A stretch of 56,287 nt of DNA. Origin: Clostridiales bacterium. GTDB taxonomy: Bacteria > Bacillota > Clostridia > Christensenellales > Borkfalkiaceae. The translations under genes and the position numbers were made by a program. Shown piece after piece: positions 9,583-18,084 of this stretch (the first letter of the stretch is position 1; each line of letters begins with the position of its first letter). Location: NCBI GenBank assembly GCA_015071005.1, contig SVIG01000008.1:1-56287 (forward strand), read 5' to 3'. The notes under the pieces were generated by a model. It was given only the letters and a program-made list of their open reading frames with translations, made no database searches and was not told the origin of the DNA.

Positions 9583-11103
9583 TTAACGATTATATTTTTC
9601 CGTTAATTCCTTCAGCCACGCCGCCTTTCTACGCCCAAAATCCGTTTCCAGGAAGCGGAACGTCCAATTTTGCGAAGACACGGTCGCAGGAGCGTTCATA
9701 CGCGATTCCGCGCCCATACACAGCACGTCTTGCATAGGAATCAACACCAAGTTTGCCTTGCAGGAAAAGAGCAGCTCGATCACGCTTCTACACTCGTCCT
9801 CAATCGTTTCCGTAAAATACGGCACGTCGAATTTCAAGCACTCTTCTTCAAAGGTCTTTTCAAACGTCTTACGCTCGGTCGCGTCCAAGCTCTCGATAAA
9901 CGCGCGCAAGGGCTCGTTATCGTGCGTGCCCGTATACGCCACGCAATTCGCGTCCGTGATATTCGACGGAACGTAATCGTTTTCGGGATTGCCGTCAAAG
10001 GCAAACTCAAAAATCTTCATACCGGGATACCCCGTCTTTTTCAAAAGTGCACGCACGCCGTCGTCAATAATTCCCAAGTCTTCCGCGACGATATTCGCGC
10101 CCTTAAAGTCCTTGAAAAGCGCCTCTTTCGGGCCGTCTAACCATTCGCCTTCCTTGGCGCTTTCCGCGTTTGCAGGAATCGCAAAAAATCGATCGAACGC
10201 GCGGAAATGGTCGATACGAATAATGTCAAACTGCGTTTCAAACGCGTGATTGATTCGCGTTTTCCACCAAGCATAGTCCGTCTTTTTCAGTTTATCCCAA
10301 TCATAGACGGGATTCCCCCAAAATTGCCCATCGTCGCAAAAAGCGTCGGGCGGTACGCCCGCTTTCACCGCAAGATTTCCTTGTGCGTCGAGCATAAACA
10401 GCTCGTCGCGGTATTTCCAATTCTCTACGCTGTCTTCCGAAACGTAGATGGGCATATCCCCCATAATCTTAATTCCGCGCGCGTTGGCGTACGTTTTCAA
10501 CGCCTGCCATTGTTTGCGGAAAATATATTGCGTAAACTGCCAAAAAAGCAGTTCTTCTTCATTTTCTTGATAGAAATTTTCGGGAATTTGCGCGCTACGG
10601 TACGGCTCTACCCAACCCGACCAAGGCGCGTAGGAAAATTTGCGCTTTAACGTCATAAACGTCGCAAAATCTTTATACTCGCCTTTGTCGATAAAAGCTT
10701 TCCATTCCGCGTTTTCACGGTTGAAACGCGCAAACGCTTTTTCTAACACGGGGATTTTATGGTTAAAGAGCTTGCCGTAGTCCACGCGGCGCTCGTCCTC
10801 ACTCCATACGATATCCGCATAGTCGCTTTTTTCTAAAAGTCCCTCTTTTTCCAAAAGCTCAAAATCGATAAAATAGTAATTGAGCGCGTTCGACGCATAG
10901 GATTGATACGGGCTATCGCCATAACTCGTAGGAAGGAGCGGCAACACCTGCCAAACCTGCATTCCTGCGCTTTGCAGCCAGTCGACAAAAGCGTACGCGC
11001 CTTTTCCAAGCGTACCGATGCCCTGCGACGACGGCAAGGAAGAAATCGGCATTAAAATCCCTGCTTGACGTTTGTTCTTATTTTTCATACTCTCTTTTTT
11101 CAA
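9583..11103 (-). CDS. malQ: 4-alpha-glucanotransferase (amylomaltase, GH77)
   Basis: The enzyme transfers maltodextrin segments between chains, releasing glucose for glycolysis. It fits the adjacent maltodextrin importer. GH77 markers are the N-terminal GILMPISSLPSSQGIGTLG, PYQSYASNALNYYFID, the nucleophile-region IIRIDHFRAFDRF, the acid/base region NIVAEDLGIID, and YTGTHDNEP near the C-terminus. At 506 residues it is standard length. The most plausible start is a TTG at 11103, since AAGGA lies 8 nt before it; the in-frame ATG at 11088 has only a poorly spaced GAGAG. Confidence 0.95.
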   Translation of the reverse strand: MKKESMKNKNKRQAGILMPISSLPSSQGIGTLGKGAYAFVDWLQSAGMQVWQVLPLLPTSYGDSPYQSYASNALNYYFIDFELLEKEGLLEKSDYADIVWSEDERRVDYGKLFNHKIPVLEKAFARFNRENAEWKAFIDKGEYKDFATFMTLKRKFSYAPWSGWVEPYRSAQIPENFYQENEEELLFWQFTQYIFRKQWQALKTYANARGIKIMGDMPIYVSEDSVENWKYRDELFMLDAQGNLAVKAGVPPDAFCDDGQFWGNPVYDWDKLKKTDYAWWKTRINHAFETQFDIIRIDHFRAFDRFFAIPANAESAKEGEWLDGPKEALFKDFKGANIVAEDLGIIDDGVRALLKKTGYPGMKIFEFAFDGNPENDYVPSNITDANCVAYTGTHDNEPLRAFIESLDATERKTFEKTFEEECLKFDVPYFTETIEDECRSVIELLFSCKANLVLIPMQDVLCMGAESRMNAPATVSSQNWTFRFLETDFGRRKAAWLKELTEKYNR

Positions 11104-11153
11104 CGCAGTTTTCCTTTAAGGTTTTTCTTAAGTTTTTGCGTTTTACACGCCTT

Positions 11154-12221
11154 TTATACGCCTGCAATTCGGGAAATAAGTTTCTCTTCCAACTTTCTAT
11201 TCCCCGCAATCCATTCCTTGTCTAACGCCGCTTTGGCTTGGGCTACAAGTGTTTCTACGCCCTCTTTTTGACCGCGCAACGCCGCGTACGCGGCAAGAAT
11301 ACGTTTTGCGGAAGCTTGCTCGCTTTGCAAATAGCTCATACAAAGCTTCGCGCTTTCTTCTGCGCGTTCGATATCGCCGTTTAACGCGTGCATATACGTC
11401 AATTCCGCCGCAATTTTTTCAAGCTCTTCGTCCGATAGATAAGCTTGTGAAATCGCGAGTCTATTCAAACAATCCGCCGCCTTTTCCATTTCTTCTTTAT
11501 CCAAATGATAGCGGTAGCGAAGATCCAAAATCACGGCATAAAGGGGTTCGTCCTCGCAAAGCTGCGGCAAATCGTAATATAAGCTTTCTTCAAGCTCGCA
11601 GTAGCTTTCCCCTGCGTATACTCTGCCTTGAATTTCCATTGCGGCAAGCATCGTTTTTTCCGCGTCAAAGCCCTTTTTTATGCCCTTGTAAACGAGCATA
11701 TCCGTTTTTCCGCTCGCGTATTCCAGCGGCAAAGCGTTCAACGCAAAAAGGTACGCCGCGTAAGGCACGAAGCCCCACAAAATATAGCTCGTATTGCCAA
11801 AATACATACAAGCAAAGGCAGCCGATAACGCTAAAAAGAGCAAGGCAAGACTCAACAGCAAACCGCCCCTTGTATAATGCAACGCGCGTTTTTTCATATT
11901 GCCGCCTACCTTGGGGATTACCTGCGTTTGATCCGCCGCAAAAGGCGAAGCAAACCCAAAACGGGTTTTCCCGTCTTTTATAAAGACTCTAAAACAAAAG
12001 AATTTCGTGTATACAATGCGCATTTTTGCCGCTTTCGCGCAAAGAATATGCCCTAACTCGTGGACAATCGGGCTTATCGAAAAGCCTAAAACCACGCCGA
12101 CGATACATTCTCCCATTTCGCGTGAGCCTGCTTCCCAAGCAAAAAAGAACACGAGTACAAAGCCCGCCGCAAGCAGCAACGTACAAAGCATCGCGTATAT
12201 TGTAGCACCCTTTCTTCTCAT
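11154..12221 (-). CDS. Membrane-embedded M50-like zinc metallopeptidase with TPR-like C-terminal part
   Basis: The N-terminal half is hydrophobic, with two TM segments before HELGH at residues 54-58. This is the zinc-binding HExxH of site-2-protease-like (M50) enzymes, which cleave substrates within or near the membrane. Further TM segments occur around 110-165. A second conserved metal ligand motif (N/D-x-x-P-G-type) is not clear; NALPLEYASGKTD around 165-178 could contribute Asp. The C-terminal 170 residues are charged, helical and soluble-looking. The SD sequence AGGGGGAAG precedes the ATG. The gene follows the Ppx/GppA gene by 13 nt. The substrate is unknown. Confidence 0.75.
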   Translation of the reverse strand: MRRKGATIYAMLCTLLLAAGFVLVFFFAWEAGSREMGECIVGVVLGFSISPIVHELGHILCAKAAKMRIVYTKFFCFRVFIKDGKTRFGFASPFAADQTQVIPKVGGNMKKRALHYTRGGLLLSLALLFLALSAAFACMYFGNTSYILWGFVPYAAYLFALNALPLEYASGKTDMLVYKGIKKGFDAEKTMLAAMEIQGRVYAGESYCELEESLYYDLPQLCEDEPLYAVILDLRYRYHLDKEEMEKAADCLNRLAISQAYLSDEELEKIAAELTYMHALNGDIERAEESAKLCMSYLQSEQASAKRILAAYAALRGQKEGVETLVAQAKAALDKEWIAGNRKLEEKLISRIAGV

Positions 12222-12234
12222 GCTCTTCCCCCTA

Positions 12235-13101
12235 TTATTCCATAAGCCCGCGCTTGACTGCGTAGCCTTCCAAATTATCTCTATCGCTCGCGATAATTCT
12301 ATCTATGCCGAGTTTTTCCATAATCGTCAGCATCCATACGATACCACCCGTAATGACGTCTTCCCTACCCTTGGGCATACACGGCAGTTTTGCGATTTCT
12401 TCCACCGACTTTTTTTTGAAACTTTCCGCTAACGCTCGCAACGCATCTACGGTAATCACCGCGCCCGTGACTTTATCGGACTCGTATTTTTCCAAGCCCA
12501 ATGTCTGTGCGGCAATCGTCGTAGCCGTACCGCCAAGCGCATAAAACTCGGCGTCCACAGGCACGTTTCCAAACAAGCCTACCGCGGTTTCCGTTTCCCT
12601 TTCAAGCGCCGTGAAATCCTTGCCGCACTTATCCTTTAAGCGCACCACGCCGATATTGACGCTCTTTTTATAAGAAGCTTGTCCGCCTTTTTTTACGATA
12701 ATTTCCGTACTCGCGCCGCCGATATCGATAATACCGCCGTCCGCATTTCCAAGCGCTCCCAAAACGCCGATTTCCGCTTCTTCTTCGCCCGAAATAATTT
12801 CCACCTGCAAGCCGCAAAGCTGCTTTACTCTATCCACGAATTCTCGTCCGTTTTCCGCGGAGCGCGCCGCTGCCGTTGCAAAGGAAAGCACCTTTTGCGC
12901 CCCCTCTTTTTTCGCTTGCTCAAAAAATGCCGAAACCGCCTGCGCGGTGCGCTCTAACGCTGCCGCATTCAGACGGGTGGATTTGGCCAAACCCTCCCCC
13001 AAACGAGTGGTGTTTAATGCCTTATATAAAACTTTTCCGTCCGCCACAAGCATTAGGCGAACGGAATTCGAGCCGATATCTATCACGGCAAATTTTTTCA
13101 T
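12235..13101 (-). CDS. Ppx/GppA-family phosphatase
   Basis: The protein has the ASKHA-fold phosphate-1 motif FAVIDIGSNSVRLML near the N-terminus and the second phosphate motif GGIIDIGGASTEI near residues 137-149. Family members hydrolyse inorganic polyphosphate or the 5' phosphate of pppGpp. At 288 residues it consists of the catalytic domains only, lacking the HD-like C-terminal domain of the long E. coli enzymes. It lies 3 nt after divIC, an arrangement found near sporulation/division genes in Clostridia. Exopolyphosphatase and pppGpp phosphatase activity cannot be separated by sequence. Confidence 0.92.
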   Translation of the reverse strand: MKKFAVIDIGSNSVRLMLVADGKVLYKALNTTRLGEGLAKSTRLNAAALERTAQAVSAFFEQAKKEGAQKVLSFATAAARSAENGREFVDRVKQLCGLQVEIISGEEEAEIGVLGALGNADGGIIDIGGASTEIIVKKGGQASYKKSVNIGVVRLKDKCGKDFTALERETETAVGLFGNVPVDAEFYALGGTATTIAAQTLGLEKYESDKVTGAVITVDALRALAESFKKKSVEEIAKLPCMPKGREDVITGGIVWMLTIMEKLGIDRIIASDRDNLEGYAVKRGLME

Positions 13102-13104
13102 TTA

Positions 13105-13368
13105 TCAATCTCCCTGCGATTCTCTGAACCCAAGCTTCAACGCGGCTTCGTACATACCAAAATCGGATAAATAATATTCCAAAGAAGCTTCATCCCCGTT
13201 GTTTAACTGCTCGTAATACTTAATGTCAGATTTCAAATCCTTGATTTTCTTGTTTTGATTGCTCAAAGTAATCCATTGATAAATCAAATAGCAAAGCAAG
13301 AAGATAAACAAAACGGTCGCCGCGCAAACGCACGCCGTTATCGTCCTTCTCATTTTCTCTCTCGTCAT
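13105..13368 (-). CDS. divIC: Septum formation initiator, DivIC/FtsB-like
   Basis: This is a small bitopic division protein: a short cytoplasmic N-terminus (MTREKMRRTI), one TM at about residues 11-33, then a coiled coil (LSNQNKKIKDLKSDIKYYEQ) and a short C-terminal tail. DivIC pairs with FtsL and helps recruit the septal peptidoglycan machinery. The start at 13368 is preferred because AGGAG lies 8 nt upstream and the ATG overlaps the yabQ stop codon (ATGA). A longer reading to 13416 would overlap yabQ by about 50 nt. The yabP-yabQ-divIC order is a well-known Firmicute arrangement. Confidence 0.88.
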   Translation of the reverse strand: MTREKMRRTITACVCAATVLFIFLLCYLIYQWITLSNQNKKIKDLKSDIKYYEQLNNGDEASLEYYLSDFGMYEAALKLGFRESQGD

Positions 13369-13748
13369 AACTTTTTCTCCTGTTTCTTCAAAAGTTTTCT
13401 CTTGCTTTTTTGCCATTTGAGCATTTTATTTAGTACATTATAGCACAGTTTTTCCAAAAATGCAACTATTCTTCGCAAAATTTTCGAATATAATATTCCG
13501 CCGACCGCGTATCCAAGCCAAATATATGCCCGAAATGATGGAAAATCGCCTAAAAAAGAGGCAAAAATACACCAAATCGCGAAGGCGAGAAAGAATAATA
13601 GGTCTAAAACGCCCCCTAAAATTTTATTCTTTCCTCTATTACAGCCAAATATTTTTCGGAATATGGCAAAAAATTCGTAGATAATACCGCCGCAAAACCC
13701 AACGGCGACGGCTAGACAAAAAACGCCGAACTGACCTTTTCCGTCCAT
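13365..13748 (-). CDS. yabQ: Spore cortex biosynthesis protein YabQ
   Basis: This 127-residue membrane protein has three to four hydrophobic helices and a basic C-terminus (KWQKSKRKLLKKQEKKL). The pattern matches YabQ, a forespore-engulfing membrane protein needed for cortex formation in Bacillus. Assignment rests largely on position, directly between yabP and divIC, together with size and topology. Its ATG abuts the yabP stop codon, and its own stop codon overlaps divIC. It marks the host as a probable endospore former. Confidence 0.85.
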   Translation of the reverse strand: MDGKGQFGVFCLAVAVGFCGGIIYEFFAIFRKIFGCNRGKNKILGGVLDLLFFLAFAIWCIFASFLGDFPSFRAYIWLGYAVGGILYSKILRRIVAFLEKLCYNVLNKMLKWQKSKRKLLKKQEKKL

Positions 13749-14000
13749 TTACTTAAATATCCGCGCGGCAAGGCCTTTCCCCCCGTACTGCACGCCTGTA
13801 ATCAGCCCTTCCGCCGTAAAAGCGCCGCTCGCTTTGGAAAAGCTCGTAATCTTTAAGTCCGTGCCCACCACGCTCATTTTTTCTCCGCCGACGCGTGTGA
13901 GTACGATTCGCACCTCGGAAAAGGAATTCACGCTCTCTACGCCGCTGACGGAAATAAGTTTTCGTTGTTCGATAATAACTGAATGTTTGGTTTCTTGCAT
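13749..14000 (-). CDS. yabP: Sporulation protein YabP
   Basis: The 83-residue protein has the YabP/YqfC-like pattern: HSVIIEQRKLISVSGVESVNSF and then KMSVVGTDLKI. YabP localises around the forespore, and its gene is cotranscribed with yabQ. AGGA lies about 7 nt before the ATG. Confidence 0.93.
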   Translation of the reverse strand: MQETKHSVIIEQRKLISVSGVESVNSFSEVRIVLTRVGGEKMSVVGTDLKITSFSKASGAFTAEGLITGVQYGGKGLAARIFK

Positions 14001-14034
14001 AGTCTATCCTATGCGCCCAAAACAAGGAATATGC

Positions 14035-14877
14035 TCACTCGTCGAATTTGTCCAAAAAGGAATGTTTTACCCCGTTTTGCTTATATTCGGCAAGCGTGTC
14101 GAGCTGTACGTTGTGAATGCTTTGGAAAATATTATTTTCTACGTTTTCGTTCTCTTCCTTTAAGCTTTCAATCAACGCCTTTACCTTTCGTCTTGCGGAA
14201 AAGGTATCCTCGTCGCTCCCCGTCGTTGCTTGCGTGAACTTGCACGCGCAGGCGATAAACCCTAATTGATTATGGTTTTGCCAACGGATAATGTCCCGTT
14301 CCAAGATGCAGTACATCGGACGAATCAGCTCCATCCCTTCAAAATTCGTGCTCGGAATTCTCGGAAGCATACCTTGCAGCTGACCGCCGTACAGCATTCC
14401 CATCAGCGTCGTTTCGATCACGTCGCTCTTATGATGCCCCAACGCAATTTTGTTGCAGCCGAGCTCTTTCGCCTTCGCATAGAGATGACCGCGGCGCATT
14501 CTTGCGCATAAATAACAAGGATTGTCTTCGGAAACGGTGTCCGCTACGGAAAATACGTCGCTTTCAAATACGGTGATAGGCACGTTCAAAAGCTTGGCGT
14601 TTTCTTCGATTCGACGGCGGTTTTCCGCGTTATAGCCAGGGTCCATCACCAAGAAAACAAGCTCGAACGGCACTTCGCTATGTCGCTGCAATTCCTGCAT
14701 AAGCTTGGCGAGCAGCATACTGTCCTTACCGCCCGAAATGCAAACCGCGATTTTATCCCCACTTTGAATCAAACGGTATTTCTTCACCGCCAAAACGAAG
14801 GGCGACCAAATGGTTTTGCGATAGGTCGTAATAATCGAACGCTCTATTTCTTGATATCTTTCCAATACTTTCGGCAT
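14035..14877 (-). CDS. TtcA-like tRNA 2-thiolation PP-loop ATPase
   Basis: The protein contains the PP-loop SGGKDSML near residues 44-51, which adenylates the target base. CYLC (in SEDNPCYLCARMRRG) and CAC (in IACACKF) correspond to the Cys ligands of the Fe-S cluster in TtcA-type enzymes. The phrase LGHHKSDVIETTLMGMLYGG is typical of TtcA/TtuA-group proteins. Such enzymes make 2-thiocytidine at position 32 or related thiolated bases in tRNA. At 280 residues it is of normal length. The exact tRNA target is not determined by sequence. It is on the same strand as yabP, 34 nt upstream. Confidence 0.88.
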   Translation of the reverse strand: MPKVLERYQEIERSIITTYRKTIWSPFVLAVKKYRLIQSGDKIAVCISGGKDSMLLAKLMQELQRHSEVPFELVFLVMDPGYNAENRRRIEENAKLLNVPITVFESDVFSVADTVSEDNPCYLCARMRRGHLYAKAKELGCNKIALGHHKSDVIETTLMGMLYGGQLQGMLPRIPSTNFEGMELIRPMYCILERDIIRWQNHNQLGFIACACKFTQATTGSDEDTFSARRKVKALIESLKEENENVENNIFQSIHNVQLDTLAEYKQNGVKHSFLDKFDE

Positions 14878-14936
14878 AACTTCCCAACCAAAGATTTTTT
14901 GACATTATACCAAATTTTCATTCACTCGTCAAGTTT

Positions 14937-16181
14937 TCATCGAATAATTAGCAATTTCTCTTTCGCGCGTGTGATTGCCGTATACAGCCAACGGTCTTTT
15001 TCTTCGCCGAAAACCCAACCCTCATCAAAGACGATTACAAAGTCAAATTCCGAACCCTGCGCCTTATGACAAGTGATCGCGTACCCAAACTCGAAGCGAC
15101 AAACGGGCTCTTCCGCGACCGAACGCTGGGTGCGAAACATTGCAAAATTATCTTCCGCCACTACCGTACCGTCTGCAAGCGTCACCGCACGAAAGCCGTA
15201 TCGGTGGGTATACTTACCCTTGGTCAAAATCCCGATATCAAACGGTACTTTCACGGTGCTATCGAGAAAATCCACGTAAAAATCCATCGTCGCCAAATCG
15301 TCGTGCTGCAACTGCACGTCGCTCACCGTGCCGATGATACCGTTGACCAAATGGAATCTCTTTTCTTCGTCGAGCGGTTTTTCCCAATCGTTCAACGTAC
15401 AAATCATCTTTTCCCCGTCCAAGGGTAAAAGCGCTTCTTCAGGGATTCCTTTATAGGCGCGGATCTCGTGATTGAGCGCCATACGCGTACTGTTGCGGCC
15501 GCATATAATTTGGTCGGCGGCTAAAAACAACCTTCTTCGATCGCTTGGGCTCAACGCATTTTTGCTGATTACGCAAACCTGCTCGCCGTAGATCCCGTAG
15601 GGAATATACTCCCCCGATCGCGCCATCGTGGCGACTTGGATTATGGGATTGTCCGCCGCTTGGCGCACGATTTGCTCCATCGTATAATGGGCGTTTTCAA
15701 GCAACGGGCAAGTGCCGTCTACGGGCGGTAGCTGCGCGCTGTCGCCGCAAAAAAGACATTTCACACCAAAGCTCAACAAATCGTAAAGCACCATTTCGTT
15801 GATCATAGACGCCTCGTCGATAATAATCAAACGGATTTTCTTATCAATCTCTTCTTTCTTAACAAATCGAAGCTGATTGCTCCATTCGATAATTTCGCCG
15901 TTTTCATCGACGTCAAAATCCTCTTCCCGACGATAAATCAAGCCGTGAATCGTTCCTGCGACCGTACCGTTGCGTACAAGATTCGCCGCAGCCTTTCCCG
16001 TCGGGGATACGAATACTGCTTCCACCCCAGCTTCTAAATGCAGTTCCTTTTTCACTACGTAATCAATCAAAAACGTCTTTCCCGTCCCTGCATACCCCGA
16101 TAGCACAAATACCTGATCGTCCGTATTAAAGAACCATTCCACTATCAAATTTTTTGCATTTTCTTGATCCGCGGTCAGCAT
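14937..16181 (-). CDS. SF1 DNA helicase, Dda/RecD-like
   Basis: Walker A GYAGTGKTF near residues 29-37, Walker B IIDEASMI, motif III GDSAQLPPVDG, and the C-terminal YAITCHKAQGSEFD with YTAITRAKEKLLII are all intact. These define an SF1B 5'-3' helicase of the Dda/RecD/Pif1 class with a UvrD_C_2-type C-terminal domain. At 414 residues it lacks the N-terminal extension of RecD2. The role in replication or repair is inferred from the family. An AT-rich 100-nt region without a gene and a terminator follow. Confidence 0.88.
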   Translation of the reverse strand: MLTADQENAKNLIVEWFFNTDDQVFVLSGYAGTGKTFLIDYVVKKELHLEAGVEAVFVSPTGKAAANLVRNGTVAGTIHGLIYRREEDFDVDENGEIIEWSNQLRFVKKEEIDKKIRLIIIDEASMINEMVLYDLLSFGVKCLFCGDSAQLPPVDGTCPLLENAHYTMEQIVRQAADNPIIQVATMARSGEYIPYGIYGEQVCVISKNALSPSDRRRLFLAADQIICGRNSTRMALNHEIRAYKGIPEEALLPLDGEKMICTLNDWEKPLDEEKRFHLVNGIIGTVSDVQLQHDDLATMDFYVDFLDSTVKVPFDIGILTKGKYTHRYGFRAVTLADGTVVAEDNFAMFRTQRSVAEEPVCRFEFGYAITCHKAQGSEFDFVIVFDEGWVFGEEKDRWLYTAITRAKEKLLIIR

Positions 16182-16258
16182 CGTATTTGCATTATATCAC
16201 ATATTTTTCCATTTGGCAAGCGTTTTACGAACATTTGTTCATATTTTTTGAAAAAATA

Positions 16259-16286
16259 AAAAATCAGGCGTTTTTACCTGATTTTT
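16259..16286 (-). terminator. Terminator after the small exported protein gene
   Basis: AAAAATCAGG and CCTGATTTTT form a 9-10 bp stem just downstream of the 16300 gene, followed by a T-rich run on the minus strand. Confidence 0.8.
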
Positions 16287-16299
16287 CGTAATTTTTCGC

Positions 16300-16707
16300 T
16301 TATTTTTGCTCAAATTGCGCGTACATTGTCTTTTCGCCAAGCGTAATACTTAAAGACAACACCCCCTTTTTTAAGGGAAATTCCTTTTTTATGAGTTTTG
16401 TGGAATCGAGATAGAGCGTCAACGTTTCCGTCTTTTTATCATAGCGGTACGCGCCCTTTTTCTTGCCTTCCTTGCTACCCTTTTTTTGATAGGTGAGCTC
16501 GTACTTATTCCCGTCCTTCAATTCAAGACGAATATAAGAAAATTTATCCAAGTAGTCCACTTCGTCAATTTGCGCGATTTTGCATTCGTATATTCCCAAA
16601 TGAGGTTTTGCAATATCTTTTAGCTCACTCTTTTTGAACGTCGGAAAAAGAAAAAGTAAAGACGCAATGCCTGCTAAAATTGAACTTCTTAAAATATGTT
16701 TTTTCAT
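16300..16707 (-). CDS. Small exported or membrane-anchored protein of unknown function
   Basis: The N-terminus (MKKHILRSSILAGIASLLFLFP) is a signal or anchor segment without a lipobox Cys. The remainder is a lysine-rich, beta-strand-like domain (about residues 30-135). It resembles small lipocalin-like or DUF-type exported domains, but I recognise no family. Two starts are possible, 16719 (overlapping the upstream stop codon by 11 nt) and 16707; neither has a good SD sequence. It is probably coupled to the upstream BrkB-family gene. Confidence 0.65.
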   Translation of the reverse strand: MKKHILRSSILAGIASLLFLFPTFKKSELKDIAKPHLGIYECKIAQIDEVDYLDKFSYIRLELKDGNKYELTYQKKGSKEGKKKGAYRYDKKTETLTLYLDSTKLIKKEFPLKKGVLSLSITLGEKTMYAQFEQK

Positions 16708-16708
16708 A

Positions 16709-17533
16709 CTATTTAGCATTCGTCTTTTTTCTGTTTTTTATACCCTTTTTTCGCTCTGCAAGTATTTTTTCGCTATTCAAAATCACACCGACAATAAAAC
16801 ATATCATTAAAACGTACAGCCAAAGCAAGAAAACGATAATGGTCGAAAGCGCGCCGTAGAGTCTGCGCATATTGCTGATTTTCAAGTACGCGGAAAAACC
16901 CAAGCCGGCAATCCCCCACGCCAAGACCGTGACAAAAGTCCCTTTCAAAAAACGGACGGGCTTTGCTTTATACGGACATATATACATATTTAGAAGAAAA
17001 CACAAGAAAAAAGCGACGATTGCCAAAAGTAGATAATCAACAACTCTTTCCCACAGCTTTGACGCGATCTTAGAAAAAAGAAAACCGCCGATTGCAAAGG
17101 CGAATAAGACCACCACGACGCTCGCCATTATGATAATAAGCAAGGCAAGCGCGCCAAGCCGTAAACGAAGTCCTTTTTCCTTCTTTTGAAAATCGTAAAT
17201 AATTTCGCCGCTTCTACGGATTTGATAGAAAAGGTTGGTGGACGAATATAAGGTCGTAAAAATCAAGATAACGGACGCACCTGCCGTTGCGTTAAGCGCT
17301 TCTTCCTGCACGTAGAGTAAAACGTCCTTGACCGTATCAAACACCGAAAGCCCTAAAATTTTATCCGTATTGATCGGCAACCGCCCCACAAGCAACGACA
17401 CCCAAAAGGTGAGCGGTACGATCGACATTATCAAGAAAAAAACGAGCGTACCTGCAAGCGTGGTGTATTTTCGAAAAATCAACAGTCGGTATTTTTCACG
17501 AATGTATCGGTAAAAGGCGCGAAACTTACTCAT
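16709..17533 (-). CDS. YihY/BrkB-family inner membrane protein
   Basis: The protein has about six TM helices. The hallmark segments are TLAGTLVFFLIMSIVPLTFW in the first TM and LYGALSTIIVFLLWLYVLM near the C-terminus, both typical of YihY/BrkB (formerly misnamed RNase BN). Function is uncertain; family members were linked to serum resistance and proposed as transporters. The ATG at 17533 is chosen because the upstream in-frame start at 17569 would be TTG and adds an unlikely leader. Confidence 0.85.
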   Translation of the reverse strand: MSKFRAFYRYIREKYRLLIFRKYTTLAGTLVFFLIMSIVPLTFWVSLLVGRLPINTDKILGLSVFDTVKDVLLYVQEEALNATAGASVILIFTTLYSSTNLFYQIRRSGEIIYDFQKKEKGLRLRLGALALLIIIMASVVVVLFAFAIGGFLFSKIASKLWERVVDYLLLAIVAFFLCFLLNMYICPYKAKPVRFLKGTFVTVLAWGIAGLGFSAYLKISNMRRLYGALSTIIVFLLWLYVLMICFIVGVILNSEKILAERKKGIKNRKKTNAK

Positions 17534-17569
17534 TGTATAAGTATGCCCATATTTTCCCCTTTCAACCAA

Positions 17570-17600
17570 AAATAAAAGCGGCAGTATCGCTACCGCCGCC
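17570..17600 (-). terminator. Terminator between the Cys/Asn-rich gene and the BrkB-family gene
   Basis: A GC-rich stem (GCGGC at 17578-17582 pairing with GCCGC at 17595-17599) is followed on the minus strand by TTTTATTTTT. Confidence 0.75.
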
Positions 17601-17608
17601 CTTTCTTC

Positions 17609-17962
17609 TTAATAATTACAACCGCACGACGTTCTTTGCGAACGGCAACGAGCATAGCCGTAATAACCGTCCGAGTCTTCCGACGTAACGTTGGAAACAT
17701 TCGCTTGCGCTACGCTGAAACCGCAACGCCGTTGGCAACCGTAATTGCAACCATACGAACAGCCGTTAGTATTCGCCGTGTTGTTTTGCGTCGACGTATT
17801 GCTATTGCCGACCACTACGATATTGCCATTGCAGTCCCGACAAACGCGTTGCCAACCGCAATGCCAGCCGCAACCGCTCGTACCACAAGCGTTGTTGCAG
17901 GAATTATAGCAGCACGAACTATTTACGTTTCGACCAAAGAGCGTATTAAACAAATTGCACAT
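17609..17962 (-). CDS. Cys/Asn/Gly-rich small protein, possible spore-coat or surface protein
   Basis: This 117-residue protein is unusually rich in Cys (about 18), Asn, Ser, Gly and Tyr. Paired motifs include SCCYNSCNNACG, CGWHCGW and GCSYGCNYGCQRRCG. No signal peptide or TM is apparent. The composition resembles spore-coat or exosporium proteins that are cross-linked by disulfides, consistent with a spore-forming host, but no family was recognised. It is monocistronic: a terminator follows it, and a terminator for the next gene lies upstream beyond an AT-rich promoter region (about 17990-18035). AAGGAC lies about 10 nt before the ATG. Confidence 0.7.
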   Translation of the reverse strand: MCNLFNTLFGRNVNSSCCYNSCNNACGTSGCGWHCGWQRVCRDCNGNIVVVGNSNTSTQNNTANTNGCSYGCNYGCQRRCGFSVAQANVSNVTSEDSDGYYGYARCRSQRTSCGCNY

Positions 17963-18037
17963 AATATTTTAAGTCCTTCTTGCGTATTTGAGAAAACTCT
18001 CATACTATAATTATATGCGCGCGCGACAAGAGAAGTG

Positions 18038-18068
18038 AAAAAGCGACTGCTGCTCGCAGTCGCTTTTT
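18038..18068 (-). terminator. Strong terminator after the GH78-like gene
   Basis: AAAAAGCGACTGC (18038-18050) and GCAGTCGCTTTTT (18056-18068) form a 13-bp perfect stem with a 5-nt loop, just past the stop codon of the 18085 gene. Confidence 0.9.
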
Positions 18069-18084
18069 ATTAAAAATTCTCTAC

